The notes under the pieces are model-generated. The model had not been told where the DNA came from. It saw only the letters and a program-made list of their open reading frames with translations, and searched no databases. Shown here piece after piece: positions 19,591 to 30,100 of a DNA stretch of 64,000 bases. The first letter of the stretch is position 1, and the number at the start of each line of letters is the position of its first letter. Both the position numbers and the translations under genes were made by a program. This stretch comes from JAKLIX01 sp964605655. Its GTDB lineage: Bacteria > Bacteroidota > Bacteroidia > Bacteroidales > CAIXZF01. The stretch is from positions 82,891 to 146,890 of the forward strand of contig CAZSDK010000005.1 of the NCBI GenBank assembly GCA_964605655.1, in the 5' to 3' direction.

Positions 19591-19629
19591 TAAAAAAGGC
19601 TGCCTCACTTTTGAGACAGCCTCTTTTTG
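19591..19629 (-). terminator. Intrinsic terminator after the RRM gene, probably bidirectional
   Basis: A 10-bp stem (GGCTGCCTCA 19598-19607 with TGAGACAGCC 19612-19621, one G-T pair) and a 4-base loop are flanked by A6 on the left and T5 on the right. It can end transcription of the RRM gene on the minus strand and could act in both directions. Confidence 0.88.
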
Positions 19630-19647
19630 TTCTAACAACCAGAATGT

Positions 19648-19956
19648 TTACTGGTTGTCATACGACCTACGCGGATACCCGCCTCCGCCGCGATTTGGCC
19701 TGAAATTACCTTCCTCACGGGGACGTGCTTCGTTTACAACCAGCACTTTGCCCATAAACTCATACCCGTTCAGGGTCTCAATCGCCTGCTGAGCTTCCTC
19801 ATCGTTCGACATTTCAACAAAACCGAAACCACGGCTTCGCTGTGTGAATTTATCCACAATAATTTTTGCTGAGGTCACTTCTCCATACTCTGCAAAGAGC
19901 GCTTTGAGATCCTCGTTGGTAGCCTTAAAAGGAAGGCTTGATACGTAAATGTTCAT
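19648..19956 (-). CDS. RNA-binding protein with a single RRM domain
   Basis: The protein has 102 residues. RNP2 is IYVSSL (3-8) and RNP1 is RGFGFVEM (42-49); the rest of the RRM fits the beta-alpha-beta-beta-alpha-beta order. The tail is short and Arg/Gly-rich (RGGGGYPRR). This is the bacterial glycine-rich RNA-binding protein type, common in Bacteroidota and cyanobacteria and often linked to cold or RNA stability. A -7 box and an overlapping inverted repeat lie upstream at 19990-20025, suggesting regulated transcription. A strong hairpin terminator follows the stop. Confidence 0.94.
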   Translation of the reverse strand: MNIYVSSLPFKATNEDLKALFAEYGEVTSAKIIVDKFTQRSRGFGFVEMSNDEEAQQAIETLNGYEFMGKVLVVNEARPREEGNFRPNRGGGGYPRRSYDNQ

Positions 19957-20312
19957 TTAAGTAAAGAAATTAGATAAAACTTAAACAATACCTGCATTTA
20001 TTAACAGTATTGCAGGTCAAAGATACCACAAATTTGGTCAAATATTCATAATAAATGTTAAATATTTATTTTTATTCGTGAATCTTTAGCCTCATTTTCA
20101 ACATTTCATCGTCGGAATTTCATTACACTCATTCAAATTTTCTTGTTACTATATTGATAATCTGATAATTATATTTATGCCGTTTCGCCAGGACTCCTTG
20201 AAAGCACATAGTACCAGGTTTTTGACCAGATTCCTAAAATTGAAGAAAACTGACTAATTTTACATCGATTTCCATATCTACTGTTACTCGAATTACTTTG
20301 ATCAGACTCACC
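19957..20312 (+). other. AT-rich intergenic region between the divergent RRM and oadG genes
   Basis: These 356 bases separate two divergent genes. The left part holds the RRM promoter and an inverted repeat (see 19990-20025). The middle, about 20026-20200, is very AT-rich with no convincing reading frame or RNA structure. I see no well-formed promoter for the plus-strand genes; a TAATTTTA near 20255 is only a partial match. No tRNA-like T-arm sequence was seen. Confidence 0.6.
19990..20025 (-). promoter_or_regulatory. -7 box with adjoining inverted repeat upstream of the RRM gene
   Basis: On the minus strand, TATCTTTG (20025-20018) fits the phylum's -7 element. Immediately downstream is a 7-bp inverted repeat, ACCTGCA/TGCAGGT, with a 14-base gap (20017-19990). 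Transcription would start inside or at the edge of the repeat, so it could be an operator or a 5'-end hairpin. No good -33 is present at normal spacing. Confidence 0.5.
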
Positions 20313-20717
20313 ATGAGAAGAAAAAACTCTCTTTGGATCCTGTTTACCCTTCTGCCTTTACTCTCACAAAGTCAGAACACCACCTACAACAACAATGTTG
20401 ACCCACTGGGACTGGGTCTGTCCGTCATCGCCATGGCCGTGGTATTCCTGGTGCTGATGATGCTTTATCTTGTTTTCAAGAACTTTTCCGGGATATTTAT
20501 CCGGGCCGAGAAAAAGAAAACCGCTACCGAAATTACTACCCGCAATACCGATGCCCCTTCGGATGAAGAAATGGCTGCCATTGTTCTCGCCATTCACTTG
20601 TACGTCATTGAACTACAGGAACATGAAGACCTGACTTTGACGATTAAAAAAGTTTCCAGGACCTATTCTCCCTGGAATTCGAAGATATACGGTGTTGGCG
20701 TACTCAATAAAAACTAG
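20313..20717 (+). CDS. OadG family Na+-pumping decarboxylase gamma subunit
   Basis: I chose ATG 20313 (134 residues) over a TTG 15 bases upstream because it directly precedes a Lys/Arg-rich hydrophobic leader (MRRKNSLWILFTLLPL). The mature protein begins with DPLGLGLSVIAMAVVFLVLMMLYLVF (30-55), the single membrane helix typical of OadG, followed by a charged cytosolic tail. Gamma subunits stabilise and anchor the alpha/beta complex of oxaloacetate, methylmalonyl-CoA or glutaconyl-CoA decarboxylases. The beta subunit starts 18 bases downstream. The double hydrophobic segment (leader plus helix) recurs in Bacteroidota OadG proteins. Confidence 0.85.
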   Translation: MRRKNSLWILFTLLPLLSQSQNTTYNNNVDPLGLGLSVIAMAVVFLVLMMLYLVFKNFSGIFIRAEKKKTATEITTRNTDAPSDEEMAAIVLAIHLYVIELQEHEDLTLTIKKVSRTYSPWNSKIYGVGVLNKN

Positions 20718-20735
20718 ACAAATTTCAGTTACACT

Positions 20736-21890
20736 ATGGACGGCATGTTGAACTTTTTCGCGGAAAACCTCAGGCAATTATTCACTTACACAGCTTTTTC
20801 GAATTTCACCCTGGGACACGGGATCATGATCCTGGTAGGCCTCTTTTTCATTTACCTTGCCATCAAGAAAGAGTTTGAACCTTTGCTGCTGGTCCCTATA
20901 GGATTTGGAATCCTGGTGGGCAATGTTCCTTTTTTCCCAGGGTTAGAGATAGGCATCTACGAAAAGGGCAGCGTCATGAACTACCTGTATTTCGGGGTGT
21001 TGCAGGGGGTCTACCCGCCACTTATCTTCCTGGGCATAGGGGCCATGACCGACTTTTCCGCCCTGATCTCCAATCCCAAGCTGATCCTCATCGGTGCAGC
21101 CGCCCAGCTGGGTATTTTCGGGGCTTATATCATCGCGCTGCAGCTCGGATTCACCACTGCAGAGGCCGGAGCCATCGGCATCATCGGAGGTGCTGACGGA
21201 CCTACTGCCATCTTTCTTTCATCCAGGCTGGCCCCCGACCTGCTGGGTGCCATAGCCATTTCCGCCTATTCCTATATGGCTCTGGTCCCCCTGATCCAGC
21301 CACCCGTAATGAAGGCACTGACCACTCATAAGGAAAGACTCATCCGTATGAAGCCTCCCCGCCAGGTCTCTTCTACGGAAAAGATTCTGTTTCCTGTGAT
21401 CGGGCTCCTGCTCACGACCTTTTTTGTCCCCAGCGGTATGCCACTGCTGGGCATGTTGTTTTTCGGCAACCTGTTAAAGGAGAGTGGCGTTACCAAGCGC
21501 CTGGCCGATACCGCCAAGGGTGCACTCATTGATATCGTCACCATATTGATAGGCCTCACGGTAGGCGCCTCTACCCAGGCTACGACTTTTCTGACCACCA
21601 AATCCATCGGGATCTTTGCCCTGGGTGCAATTTCCTTCATCATCGCCACTTTCGGGGGCGTTATCTTTGTGAAGTTCCTGAATCTCTTTTTAAGAGGAGA
21701 CAAGAAGATCAATCCGCTCATCGGAAATGCCGGCGTGTCTGCCGTCCCTGCCAGCGCCAGGGTTTCCCAGGTTGTCGGGCTGCAGTATGATCCCAAAAAC
21801 CACCTCCTGATGCATGCCATGGGGCCCAACGTGGCCGGTGTCATCGGGAGTGCCGTGGCTGCAGGTGTGCTGCTCAGCTTTTTGGGGTAA
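20736..21890 (+). CDS. oadB: Na+-translocating decarboxylase beta subunit (OadB/MmdB type)
   Basis: The protein has 384 residues with about nine to ten membrane segments. The key ion-path motif GGADGPTAIF is at 151-160, with Asp154 matching the essential Asp of OadB. Other conserved parts are LIFLGIGAMTDF, the NAGVSAVPASARVSQ segment and MGPNVAGVIGSAVAAG. The beta subunit couples decarboxylation of carboxybiotin to Na+ export. The substrate cannot be told from beta alone; methylmalonyl-CoA is common in Bacteroidota. Neither the biotin carrier nor the carboxyltransferase subunit lies in the window, so the complex must draw on genes elsewhere. Confidence 0.95.
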   Translation: MDGMLNFFAENLRQLFTYTAFSNFTLGHGIMILVGLFFIYLAIKKEFEPLLLVPIGFGILVGNVPFFPGLEIGIYEKGSVMNYLYFGVLQGVYPPLIFLGIGAMTDFSALISNPKLILIGAAAQLGIFGAYIIALQLGFTTAEAGAIGIIGGADGPTAIFLSSRLAPDLLGAIAISAYSYMALVPLIQPPVMKALTTHKERLIRMKPPRQVSSTEKILFPVIGLLLTTFFVPSGMPLLGMLFFGNLLKESGVTKRLADTAKGALIDIVTILIGLTVGASTQATTFLTTKSIGIFALGAISFIIATFGGVIFVKFLNLFLRGDKKINPLIGNAGVSAVPASARVSQVVGLQYDPKNHLLMHAMGPNVAGVIGSAVAAGVLLSFLG

Positions 21891-22075
21891 GGTTTTTTCA
21901 TCATCTCAGCCCGGGTCATGAGGCAGCGAATCTCGGTATTCCATCACCAGATAAAAATCATATGTGTGACCCCCCCACTGAAGGTTGTGAAAAAGGCATT
22001 CTGCATATGACGCAACTTTGATGGAGAATCTTCATCGATACCTTATTTCTATTAGGATCCCTGGGAGATTATGTA

Positions 22076-22143
22076 TACATTTGTCGGTAAAGTGTCTTGG
22101 CGCTGATTTGTCACTATTGAAGCAGGTAATTACGCTATTTTTG
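22076..22143 (+). promoter_or_regulatory. Two candidate -7 boxes upstream of the SBBP-repeat gene
   Basis: TACATTTG (22076-22083) and TATTTTTG (22136-22143) both match TAnnTTTG. The second lies only 7 bases before the ATG and would give a nearly leaderless transcript; an ATTG 16 bases upstream is a poor -33. The first would give a leader of about 60 bases. Neither has a clear -33. Confidence 0.35.
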
Positions 22144-22150
22144 CCCTAGA

Positions 22151-25100
22151 ATGATGAAATTTGCTCGCATCCTACTTACAGGAATGAGCCTGCTTTTTAT
22201 CCTCGTATCCTTCCATAATGGCATGTCGATGTCAGGATATTCAGGACCTGAACCTAAAAACCGCATCCCTTCCCTGTTTTTCAGGAACCAGGGCACCGAA
22301 AACAATATCTACCCCTACAGGCTGAAATCGATGAGTACCGAGGCCTTTATAGGGAAAGGTCAGGTACTTTACAGCGTTCCAGTCCCTGTAACTCCCACAG
22401 ACAGTGCAGAAAGGGGATCAGATGCAGCATTGCAGTGGATACAATTACATTATATAGGATTCAACGAGGCATGCAGCTTTTCTGAGGAACGGCCGGCTGC
22501 TGCCCATGCCAACTTCCTCACAGGGAATGATCCCTCTGAGTGGAAGACGCAGGTCCCGCTGTTCAACACACTGATATGCAAGGATCTGTACCCGGGCATC
22601 GACCTGGTTTATGATGCAGAGAACCCGGGCTTCAAGAACGATTACCGGGTACACCCCGGTGCCGATCCTTCATCCATCAGAATACGATATGAAGGTGCTT
22701 CCTCACTAACCATCAATAGTTCAGGGGCCCTGATCATCACCCTGCAAGATGGCACAGTGTGTACAGAGCACATACCCAGGGCTTACCAAGGCTGTGGAAC
22801 TACTGAAAAGGAGATCACAGCCGGATATATCATCTATCCCGACCTCAGCGTCGGATTCTCTTTGGGCCCTTATGACAGGAATACGGACCTGGTCATCGAC
22901 CCGGTCCTGATCTTCTCGACCTACATGGGAGGCTTCGATGACGACCGTTATTTCACCACTTCCATCTGCCGTGACAGCAACGGCTATCTTTACAACTGCG
23001 GCAGAACAGCCAGTGTCAATTTCCCGGTGACACCCGGCAGTTACGACCAGACCTATAACGGCCCCCAGTACGACTGCTTCGTGCTGAAGATGAGTCCGGA
23101 TGGCGACTCCCTGATCTGGTGCACCTTTGTGGGAGGCTCTGGCTATGATGTTCCTGTTGATATTGAGATGTGCATCCCGAACGGAGAGGTGGCCGTGATC
23201 GCGGGAACGGGAAGCGTCAACTTCCCGGTCACTCCCGGTGCCTACCAGAACGTAAACCACCTGGGCAGCCTGGATGCCGTACTTTTTAAGCTTAATGCCG
23301 CGGGTGACGCCCTGCTGTTCTCCACCTTCATCGGAGGTACAAACGACGACATCCCCTTTTCCTTATGCATGGGCCCTGACGGTAACTTTGTCTTTTCCGG
23401 CCAGTCAAAAGGCAGTTTCCCGGTCACCACAGGTGCGTACCAGACCTCGCAGGGCAATGCTTCAGGAGGCACCTACGATATTTTTGTTGGAAAGATGAAT
23501 TCCACCGGCACCAACCTGATCTGGGCCACCTACCTGGGCGGTAGCGGTGAAGACAAAGGAGGGTCTGTCATTACCGATGAACTTGGTTTTGTTTATGTGA
23601 ATGGTATGGTAAACAACGGCTATCCCGTGACAGCCGGTGCTTATGACGGTACTTATAACGGGGGAACCTATGACGTGGGAATCAGCAAGCTGAGTCCCGA
23701 CGGCACCACCCTGGTTTATTCTACCTTCCTGGGTTCCACCGGCGAAGACATGCCCCGAAAAGGTTTTGTGGTCAATTCCAGCCATGAGGTTACCCTGACC
23801 GGGTTATGTGCCACAGGATTTCCAACCACCCCCGGGGTTTATGATCAGACTTACAACGGTGGTACTGCCGATATGTTCCTGACCAGGTTAAACAGCAACG
23901 GGAACGGACTGGTGTTTTCCACCTTCCTTGGCACCACCGGTTATGAAGAAGGCAAAGACCTGTTTGTCAGGCCTGACGGATCCATTGTCCTGACCGGTTT
24001 CTCGGGTACCGGATTCCCTACCACCAGCTGTGCTTATGATAAGACATACAATGGCGGAGCCTATGACGCCACCCTGACCCTTTTCAGCAGCAATGCCGGC
24101 AGTATATTGTACTCGACTTATATAGGAGGCAGTGGTGATGACAAGGGCCAGGCCGTGATCATTGATGGTGACAGCCTCATCCTTTTCGGGGAGACTTCTT
24201 CCAGCAATTTCCCTACCACTGCCGGTGCCTTTAATGTTACTTATAACGGAGGAAGCTATGATGCCTTTGCTCTGAAAATTTTCGCCCCCCCACCCAGTAT
24301 CGCTGACTTCACCACCAATACCCCCCTTTGCCTGGGCGACACCTCCTGGTTCACCAACTCATCCACCGGTTGCAATACCTATGTGTGGAACTTCGGAGAC
24401 GGAGTGACCAGCACTAACTTTCAACCCTATCATGTTTACCAACAGGCGGGAACCTTTTCGGTAAGGCTGATTGGCACCGGCGACTGCACCGCCGACACCG
24501 CCTTTCAGACGGTCCTCATCAACCAGTACCCTGCCGGTATCGGCGAACCCCAATACCTGGACCTGGGCCCCATGGTCTCCTATTATCCCATGGATCATGA
24601 TATCAACGATTACAGCGGGCATAACCTGAACGGGACCGTCAACGGCCCATACAGGACCGAGTCTCTTTGCAATCCTTTAGACAGCTGTTTCCAGTTTGAC
24701 GGGATTCCCAATCATATCTCCCTGCCCACCTCCACCCTTTACAACACCCCGGCGAAATCGATCAGCTTCTGGTTCAGGAAGAACAACGACTCCATCATGA
24801 TCACCCCGGGCCCTATGGCAGAGGTGGAAGGGCTGGTATTCAAGAACAACAACACGGGAACAGGAGTCCAGTTCAATATGGAGCTGTTTGGCCAGTACCC
24901 GCCCTTTTCCCTGGTGGTGCAATCGGGCAATGGCAGTGCACTCACCAGTATTGTTTCTCCGCCCATGATCCTGCCACATATCTGGTATCATGCCACCGGG
25001 ATCATAACGACCAGCATGATGTACCTTTATGTTGACGGTACCTTTATTGATTCTTTGGCTATTGCCGGACTCACCACCAACAACTTCCCGGTCCTTCTGG

Positions 25101-27019
25101 GGAAGATAGCCTTTAACGGAGAATCCACCCGGTATTTTGTGGGGAACATGGAAGATCTAAGGATCTATAACAGGGTGTTGAATGCCTGTGAGGTCAAATA
25201 CCTGGCCTCAGCCTGCCAGCCTCCCAAAACCCTGAGTGTCTCCCTTTCTGAAGACACGATATGTACAGGGAACACCGTGTGTGTTAACCTGATCAACCCG
25301 GAATATCATATTGAATACCAGCTTCTCAACGCCCTGACCATGAATCCGGTCGGCCCCGCAGTCCTTGCCTCCTGTGACAGCGTACTTTGTTTGCCGAGCG
25401 GTGCGGTTGACAGCACCCTTCAGCTGTTGATAAGGGCACACAGGCCACAGACCGCCTGTTCCATCCTCCTCGATACCACCCTGACTATCCACGTGAACGA
25501 CCAGTACATCAATAACCTAAGTTTCCAGATATGTCCCGGTGATTCAATATTTGCTCTCGGACAATATCTGCACGATCCGGGGTTTTATACCGATACCATC
25601 GCTACACCGGGTGAATGTGACAGTGTGGTGAATGTCAACATTCAGAATTTCCCTCCCTTCTCCATCGACCTGGGCGCTGACACCAACCTGTGTACAGGTC
25701 AGAGCCTGGTCCTGGACCCGGGTAACGGATTCGCGGATTACCAATGGAATACGGGAGCTTTCTCCCCCACCCTTGCCGTGAACCAGACCAACCTTTATTC
25801 GGTCACGGTGACCGATGGCAACGGATGTTCCGATGCCGACAGCATCCAGGTCACTTTTTCACCCAGTACCGTGTATGTAATTGATACCCTGCTCTGTGAG
25901 GGACAGAGCTATTTTGCGGCAGGAAGCTGGCAAAACACTCCGGGGACCTATTACGATACCATTTCTCTGGCATCAGGATGCGACAGCGTCAGGATCTCCC
26001 AGTTGACGTTTTACGCAAAATACAACCAGCTTTTCGGAGCAGATACCAGTTACTGCGCAGGGCAGGCATTTACCCTGCTTCCTTCAGGGAACTTCAATTC
26101 CTTTATCTGGCAGGATGGAACCACCAATCCTTCCCTGACGATACAGCAGGGAGGCACTTACAGTGTCACGGTCACCGACAGCGACGGCTGTGTGGGTTAT
26201 GATACCATATTGATTACTGAGCTCCCCACCTTTACCAGCCAAAATCCTGCCAGCATCTGCCAGGGTGACTCCCTTTGGGCGGGAGGAGGCTATCAGACCC
26301 TTCCGGGCACTTATTACGACACCCTCACCGGCATCAATGCCTGCGACAGCGTCATCATAACCCTGTTGACCATGAATCCGGTGTACCAACTGTACCTTAA
26401 CGCTCAGATCTGTGATGGAGACTCTGTCCTCCTGGGAGGTCAGTACCAGTACCAATCCGGTGTGTATTATGATCATCTGCTCACTGTAAAGGCATGCGAC
26501 AGCACCCTGGTGACCCAGCTTCAGGTGATCGATTCCTTACAGGTTGATCTCGGCCCGGACTCCTATATCTGTGAAGGTGATCAGGTTACCATAGGCATCC
26601 CCGACACCAGCATGCATTGCTTATGGCCTGATGGCAGCACCTTTAACCAATTCATGGTCGATCAACCCGGCTGGTACTGGGTTGAGGTCACCCGGGAAGG
26701 ATGTAAAAGCCATGACAGCATCTTTTTCGATACCTGCTCCCTGATCTGGTTTCCCAATGTGTTCACGCCCAACGGAGACCATACCAACGACTTTTTCCTT
26801 CCCAGGGGCCAGGAAATCCTGGAATATGAGTTACTGATCTACAACCGCTGGGGACAGCTCCTTTTCACCAGCCGGACACTGGAAGAAGGATGGGACGGGC
26901 GGTTCAAGGGGACAGACTGCGCATCCGGGGTCTATGTCTTCATCGCCAAATACAGGGGAAAGGGGCCCACTTACGACAGAAAACACATGACCACCGGTGC
27001 GGTGACCCTTCTCAGGTGA
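22151..27019 (+). CDS. SBBP/DUF7948 repeat protein with PKD, LamG-like and gliding-motility C-terminal domains
   Basis: The protein has 1,622 residues with an N-terminal hydrophobic leader. Residues ~40-255 match the DUF7948 region that precedes SBBP repeats. About seven SBBP beta-propeller-type repeats follow (~255-710; recurring STFLGG, GNGG and FPTTPGAYD patterns). A PKD domain lies at ~716-800 (WNFGDGVTS), and a LamG/concanavalin-like domain at ~809-1020 (YYPMDHDINDYSG to DLRIYNRVL). Next are four Cys-containing units of the pattern CxGDS...G.YYDT...CDS, mixed with PKD-like domains. The end (from ~1531) is the CHU_C domain: WFPNVFTPNGDHTND, YNRWGQLLF, EGWDGRF, GVYVF. It is inferred to be secreted by T9SS and to act at the cell surface, possibly in glycan or surface binding. 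Confidence 0.92.
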   Translation: MMKFARILLTGMSLLFILVSFHNGMSMSGYSGPEPKNRIPSLFFRNQGTENNIYPYRLKSMSTEAFIGKGQVLYSVPVPVTPTDSAERGSDAALQWIQLHYIGFNEACSFSEERPAAAHANFLTGNDPSEWKTQVPLFNTLICKDLYPGIDLVYDAENPGFKNDYRVHPGADPSSIRIRYEGASSLTINSSGALIITLQDGTVCTEHIPRAYQGCGTTEKEITAGYIIYPDLSVGFSLGPYDRNTDLVIDPVLIFSTYMGGFDDDRYFTTSICRDSNGYLYNCGRTASVNFPVTPGSYDQTYNGPQYDCFVLKMSPDGDSLIWCTFVGGSGYDVPVDIEMCIPNGEVAVIAGTGSVNFPVTPGAYQNVNHLGSLDAVLFKLNAAGDALLFSTFIGGTNDDIPFSLCMGPDGNFVFSGQSKGSFPVTTGAYQTSQGNASGGTYDIFVGKMNSTGTNLIWATYLGGSGEDKGGSVITDELGFVYVNGMVNNGYPVTAGAYDGTYNGGTYDVGISKLSPDGTTLVYSTFLGSTGEDMPRKGFVVNSSHEVTLTGLCATGFPTTPGVYDQTYNGGTADMFLTRLNSNGNGLVFSTFLGTTGYEEGKDLFVRPDGSIVLTGFSGTGFPTTSCAYDKTYNGGAYDATLTLFSSNAGSILYSTYIGGSGDDKGQAVIIDGDSLILFGETSSSNFPTTAGAFNVTYNGGSYDAFALKIFAPPPSIADFTTNTPLCLGDTSWFTNSSTGCNTYVWNFGDGVTSTNFQPYHVYQQAGTFSVRLIGTGDCTADTAFQTVLINQYPAGIGEPQYLDLGPMVSYYPMDHDINDYSGHNLNGTVNGPYRTESLCNPLDSCFQFDGIPNHISLPTSTLYNTPAKSISFWFRKNNDSIMITPGPMAEVEGLVFKNNNTGTGVQFNMELFGQYPPFSLVVQSGNGSALTSIVSPPMILPHIWYHATGIITTSMMYLYVDGTFIDSLAIAGLTTNNFPVLLGKIAFNGESTRYFVGNMEDLRIYNRVLNACEVKYLASACQPPKTLSVSLSEDTICTGNTVCVNLINPEYHIEYQLLNALTMNPVGPAVLASCDSVLCLPSGAVDSTLQLLIRAHRPQTACSILLDTTLTIHVNDQYINNLSFQICPGDSIFALGQYLHDPGFYTDTIATPGECDSVVNVNIQNFPPFSIDLGADTNLCTGQSLVLDPGNGFADYQWNTGAFSPTLAVNQTNLYSVTVTDGNGCSDADSIQVTFSPSTVYVIDTLLCEGQSYFAAGSWQNTPGTYYDTISLASGCDSVRISQLTFYAKYNQLFGADTSYCAGQAFTLLPSGNFNSFIWQDGTTNPSLTIQQGGTYSVTVTDSDGCVGYDTILITELPTFTSQNPASICQGDSLWAGGGYQTLPGTYYDTLTGINACDSVIITLLTMNPVYQLYLNAQICDGDSVLLGGQYQYQSGVYYDHLLTVKACDSTLVTQLQVIDSLQVDLGPDSYICEGDQVTIGIPDTSMHCLWPDGSTFNQFMVDQPGWYWVEVTREGCKSHDSIFFDTCSLIWFPNVFTPNGDHTNDFFLPRGQEILEYELLIYNRWGQLLFTSRTLEEGWDGRFKGTDCASGVYVFIAKYRGKGPTYDRKHMTTGAVTLLR

Positions 27020-27092
27020 CATTCCCGATCTGCATAACCCCCTTGACTTTTTGTAAAAATTCCTTATCTTTCAGCTTGAAATTCATCTGATT

Positions 27093-27111
27093 CTTTACCG
27101 GAAAGGTAAAG
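27093..27111 (+). promoter_or_regulatory. Leader hairpin upstream of the Omp28/cohesin-like gene
   Basis: CTTTACC (27093-27099) and GGTAAAG (27105-27111) form a perfect 7-bp stem with a GGAAA loop, 53 bases before the start codon. No T-run follows, so it is more likely an operator or mRNA leader structure than a terminator. Confidence 0.4.
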
Positions 27112-27163
27112 GTGAAATACCTACCATAAACTATTATATATCAACAATATAAAAGAATATTGT

Positions 27164-30100
27164 ATGAAGAAACATTGGCTTACCATCGTATTCATTTTGT
27201 TCGCCTGCATGAGTCATGCCCAGTACATTCTGCAACAATATATTAACATTGGTCAAAACCCCGGAGGTTTGAACCAGGACATGGAATATCCGGTCGGAGG
27301 AGGGGTTCCTGCCGGATGGACCACCGTTCTCGGACCCGGTAATACAAGCCCGGTGTGGAGCCCTGTTCAGTCCTTCCAGATGCCCTTTCTTTTCGACGGT
27401 GTTCCTGTATCCTCCTATATCGTATCTTCTTCAGGAGTACTGAGTTTTTCGACCGGCACCACCCTGCCGGCCCCTTCATTTACGAATGTTGCCCTTCCTG
27501 TTGCAGGCATCCCCGACAATTCAGTATGCGTATGGGGGGTTGAAGGGACGGGAAGCAACGATTACATCCTGACAAAGACCTTTGGCGTCGCTCCCAACCG
27601 GCAATACTGGGTGTGGTTCAACTCATACAGCGGAGATATAAGCTGGCAATACTGGGCCGTTGTTTTGGAAGAGACCACCAACAAGATCTACATTGTCGAC
27701 ATGAGGAGTTCCTCCACGGGCACCGCACTCACGGTGGGGATACAGATCAGCGGAACCATGGCCACCTCTCTTCCTTCCTCTCCCAGCACCAACACCTACT
27801 CCACCAGCGATGCATCACCCGCCGACAACACCTATTATGAGTTCACTCCCGGAACTATTTACCAGTATGATGCTAAGGTCAACGCGTTCAACCTCTCATC
27901 CCCGCTGGGTCTCAACACTGCTCCTTTCACCATCTCAGGCCAGTTCACCAACCTGGGCACAGAGATCATCAACTCAGCAGTGCTGAACTATTCTGTTAAT
28001 GGTGGTCCTGCTTTCTCCCAGACCATCACAGGGATGTCCCTTTCACAAAACACCAGTTACAATTTCTCCCACGACAGTCTTTGGACGCCACCCTCCACAG
28101 GGACCTATACTTTAAAGATCTGGCTTTCAGAATTGAACGGAATGGCTGATGAAAATACGGCCAACGATACCCTGGTGAGGTCCATCATCGTGTACTCACA
28201 ATATATTCAGCGTCATGTGTTGCATGAAGCTTTCACCAGTTCCACCTGTTCTCCCTGCGCCACTGGGAACTCGAACCTGTCCAATATCCTGTCAGCCAAC
28301 CCTGGCATTTTCACCTGTCTGAAGTACCCCACCTACTGGCCCGGTAACGGGGATCCGTATTATACCCAGGAAGTCCCGGCAAGAATTTCTTTCTATGGAG
28401 CCAATTACGTCCCCCAGTTGATAGCCGATGGTCATCCGGGCATCAACACAGCCAGTTATTCTCAGGCAATTTTAGATTCCTACGTGAACATCCCGACATT
28501 AATTGGCCTCTCTGCCAGCTGTGAAATCGACGGAAAGACCGTCAATATCCATGCAGAAGTAAATCCTATTGCCGACTACGCCAGTACCTCACTCAAATTA
28601 TATGCCGCCATCTATGAAGACACGAGCTATAATAATGAAGCAGGATCCGGGGAGACTGTTTTTACCTATTATATGAAAAAGATGATCCCTAATGTGTACG
28701 GGACCTATGTACCTCAGATCCTGGCCGACAGCATACTGTCATTCGATTATTCCTACACCTTCCAGGGGAATTACCGTTTACCCAATGGTGCGTCCGACGC
28801 CATTAACCCGCTCATTGAACATTCGGTCGAGCAGTTCAGCGACCTGGGAGTGGTGCTCTGGTTGCAAGACACCATCACCAAAGAAGTGCATCAAAGTTGT
28901 TTTGCGGATGTAACCGTACTCCCTCTCAGAGACATCAAGGTCTCTGCCCTGGTGTCTCCGGTGAGCGGTGCCCTGCCAGGCAACATCGGTATCGTACAGG
29001 TGAAAGTGAATAATATGGGGAACGGTACCCTGAGTAATATCCCTGTTTATTGTTGGATAAACGGGTCAGAAGCAACCAGCGGAATCATCAGCCAGGATAT
29101 CCTCCCTTATGATTCCATGGTGTTCACCTTTCCTGACACCTTAAGCTTTACTGTTCCCGGTCTGTATGATTTTATGGTATTCTCCATGCTGCCTGCCGAT
29201 ATTGACAACACCAACGACACCCTGGTGCAGGAACTTGAATTTTACGAACCCCTTGACAGTCTGTACGAGAGTTTTGAAGAGGCCTTCCCGCCCGAATGGT
29301 GGACCATTCTAAAACCAGACGGCGGAACCGGATGGAACCAACAGACGGTCGGAACGACTCCAATCCCCGGCTGGAATGGTGGATTCGTCACCGCCGATCC
29401 CAGTGGAAACGGAGGGACAAAGATGGCATATTGCACCTGGAATACCGGTGGAGCAGTATCCAACAACCAATGGCTCATCACTCCGAAAATCCATATCAGT
29501 GAGTTCAGCTACCTCTCTTTCTGGGTCAGAAAATACTCCTCCAACTATGCAGACACCATGGATATTAGAATTTCCACCTCAAGGCCGGTGACAGAAGATT
29601 TCAGTACACTGCTCAGTTGTATAGGATGGGGAGTTACAGACTCTGGCTGGGTTTACAGGAATTTTGACCTGACCGCTTTTGAAGGGCAGGACATATACAT
29701 TGCCTTTGTGGAACATATCATGGACAACACCCTTGATGGTGATGCGATTTTTATAGACCAGGTCAGGGTAGGCATACAAATACCTCCGGTGATCACCCGT
29801 CTCGACAGCCTTTACGGATGCCCGGGAGAGATCCTGGTTCCTGTCAGGGTCGATTACCTGCTGGATGTATCCTCCATCTCTCTCACCCTGGACTATGACC
29901 CTGCGCATCTTACCTACCTGGGTTATCAAAACCTCCTTCCCGATCTGAATGAAGGAGTGCCTCTGATCTACAATGCCAATGACCACGTCAGCCTGGCCTG
30001 GTACGGGCTGACTCCCCTCCAGGTGTACCATGACACCCTCGTGGTTTTCAGGTTCAATGCCAACAGTGGCAGCAGTCTGCTTTCCTGGGATCTGGCCACT

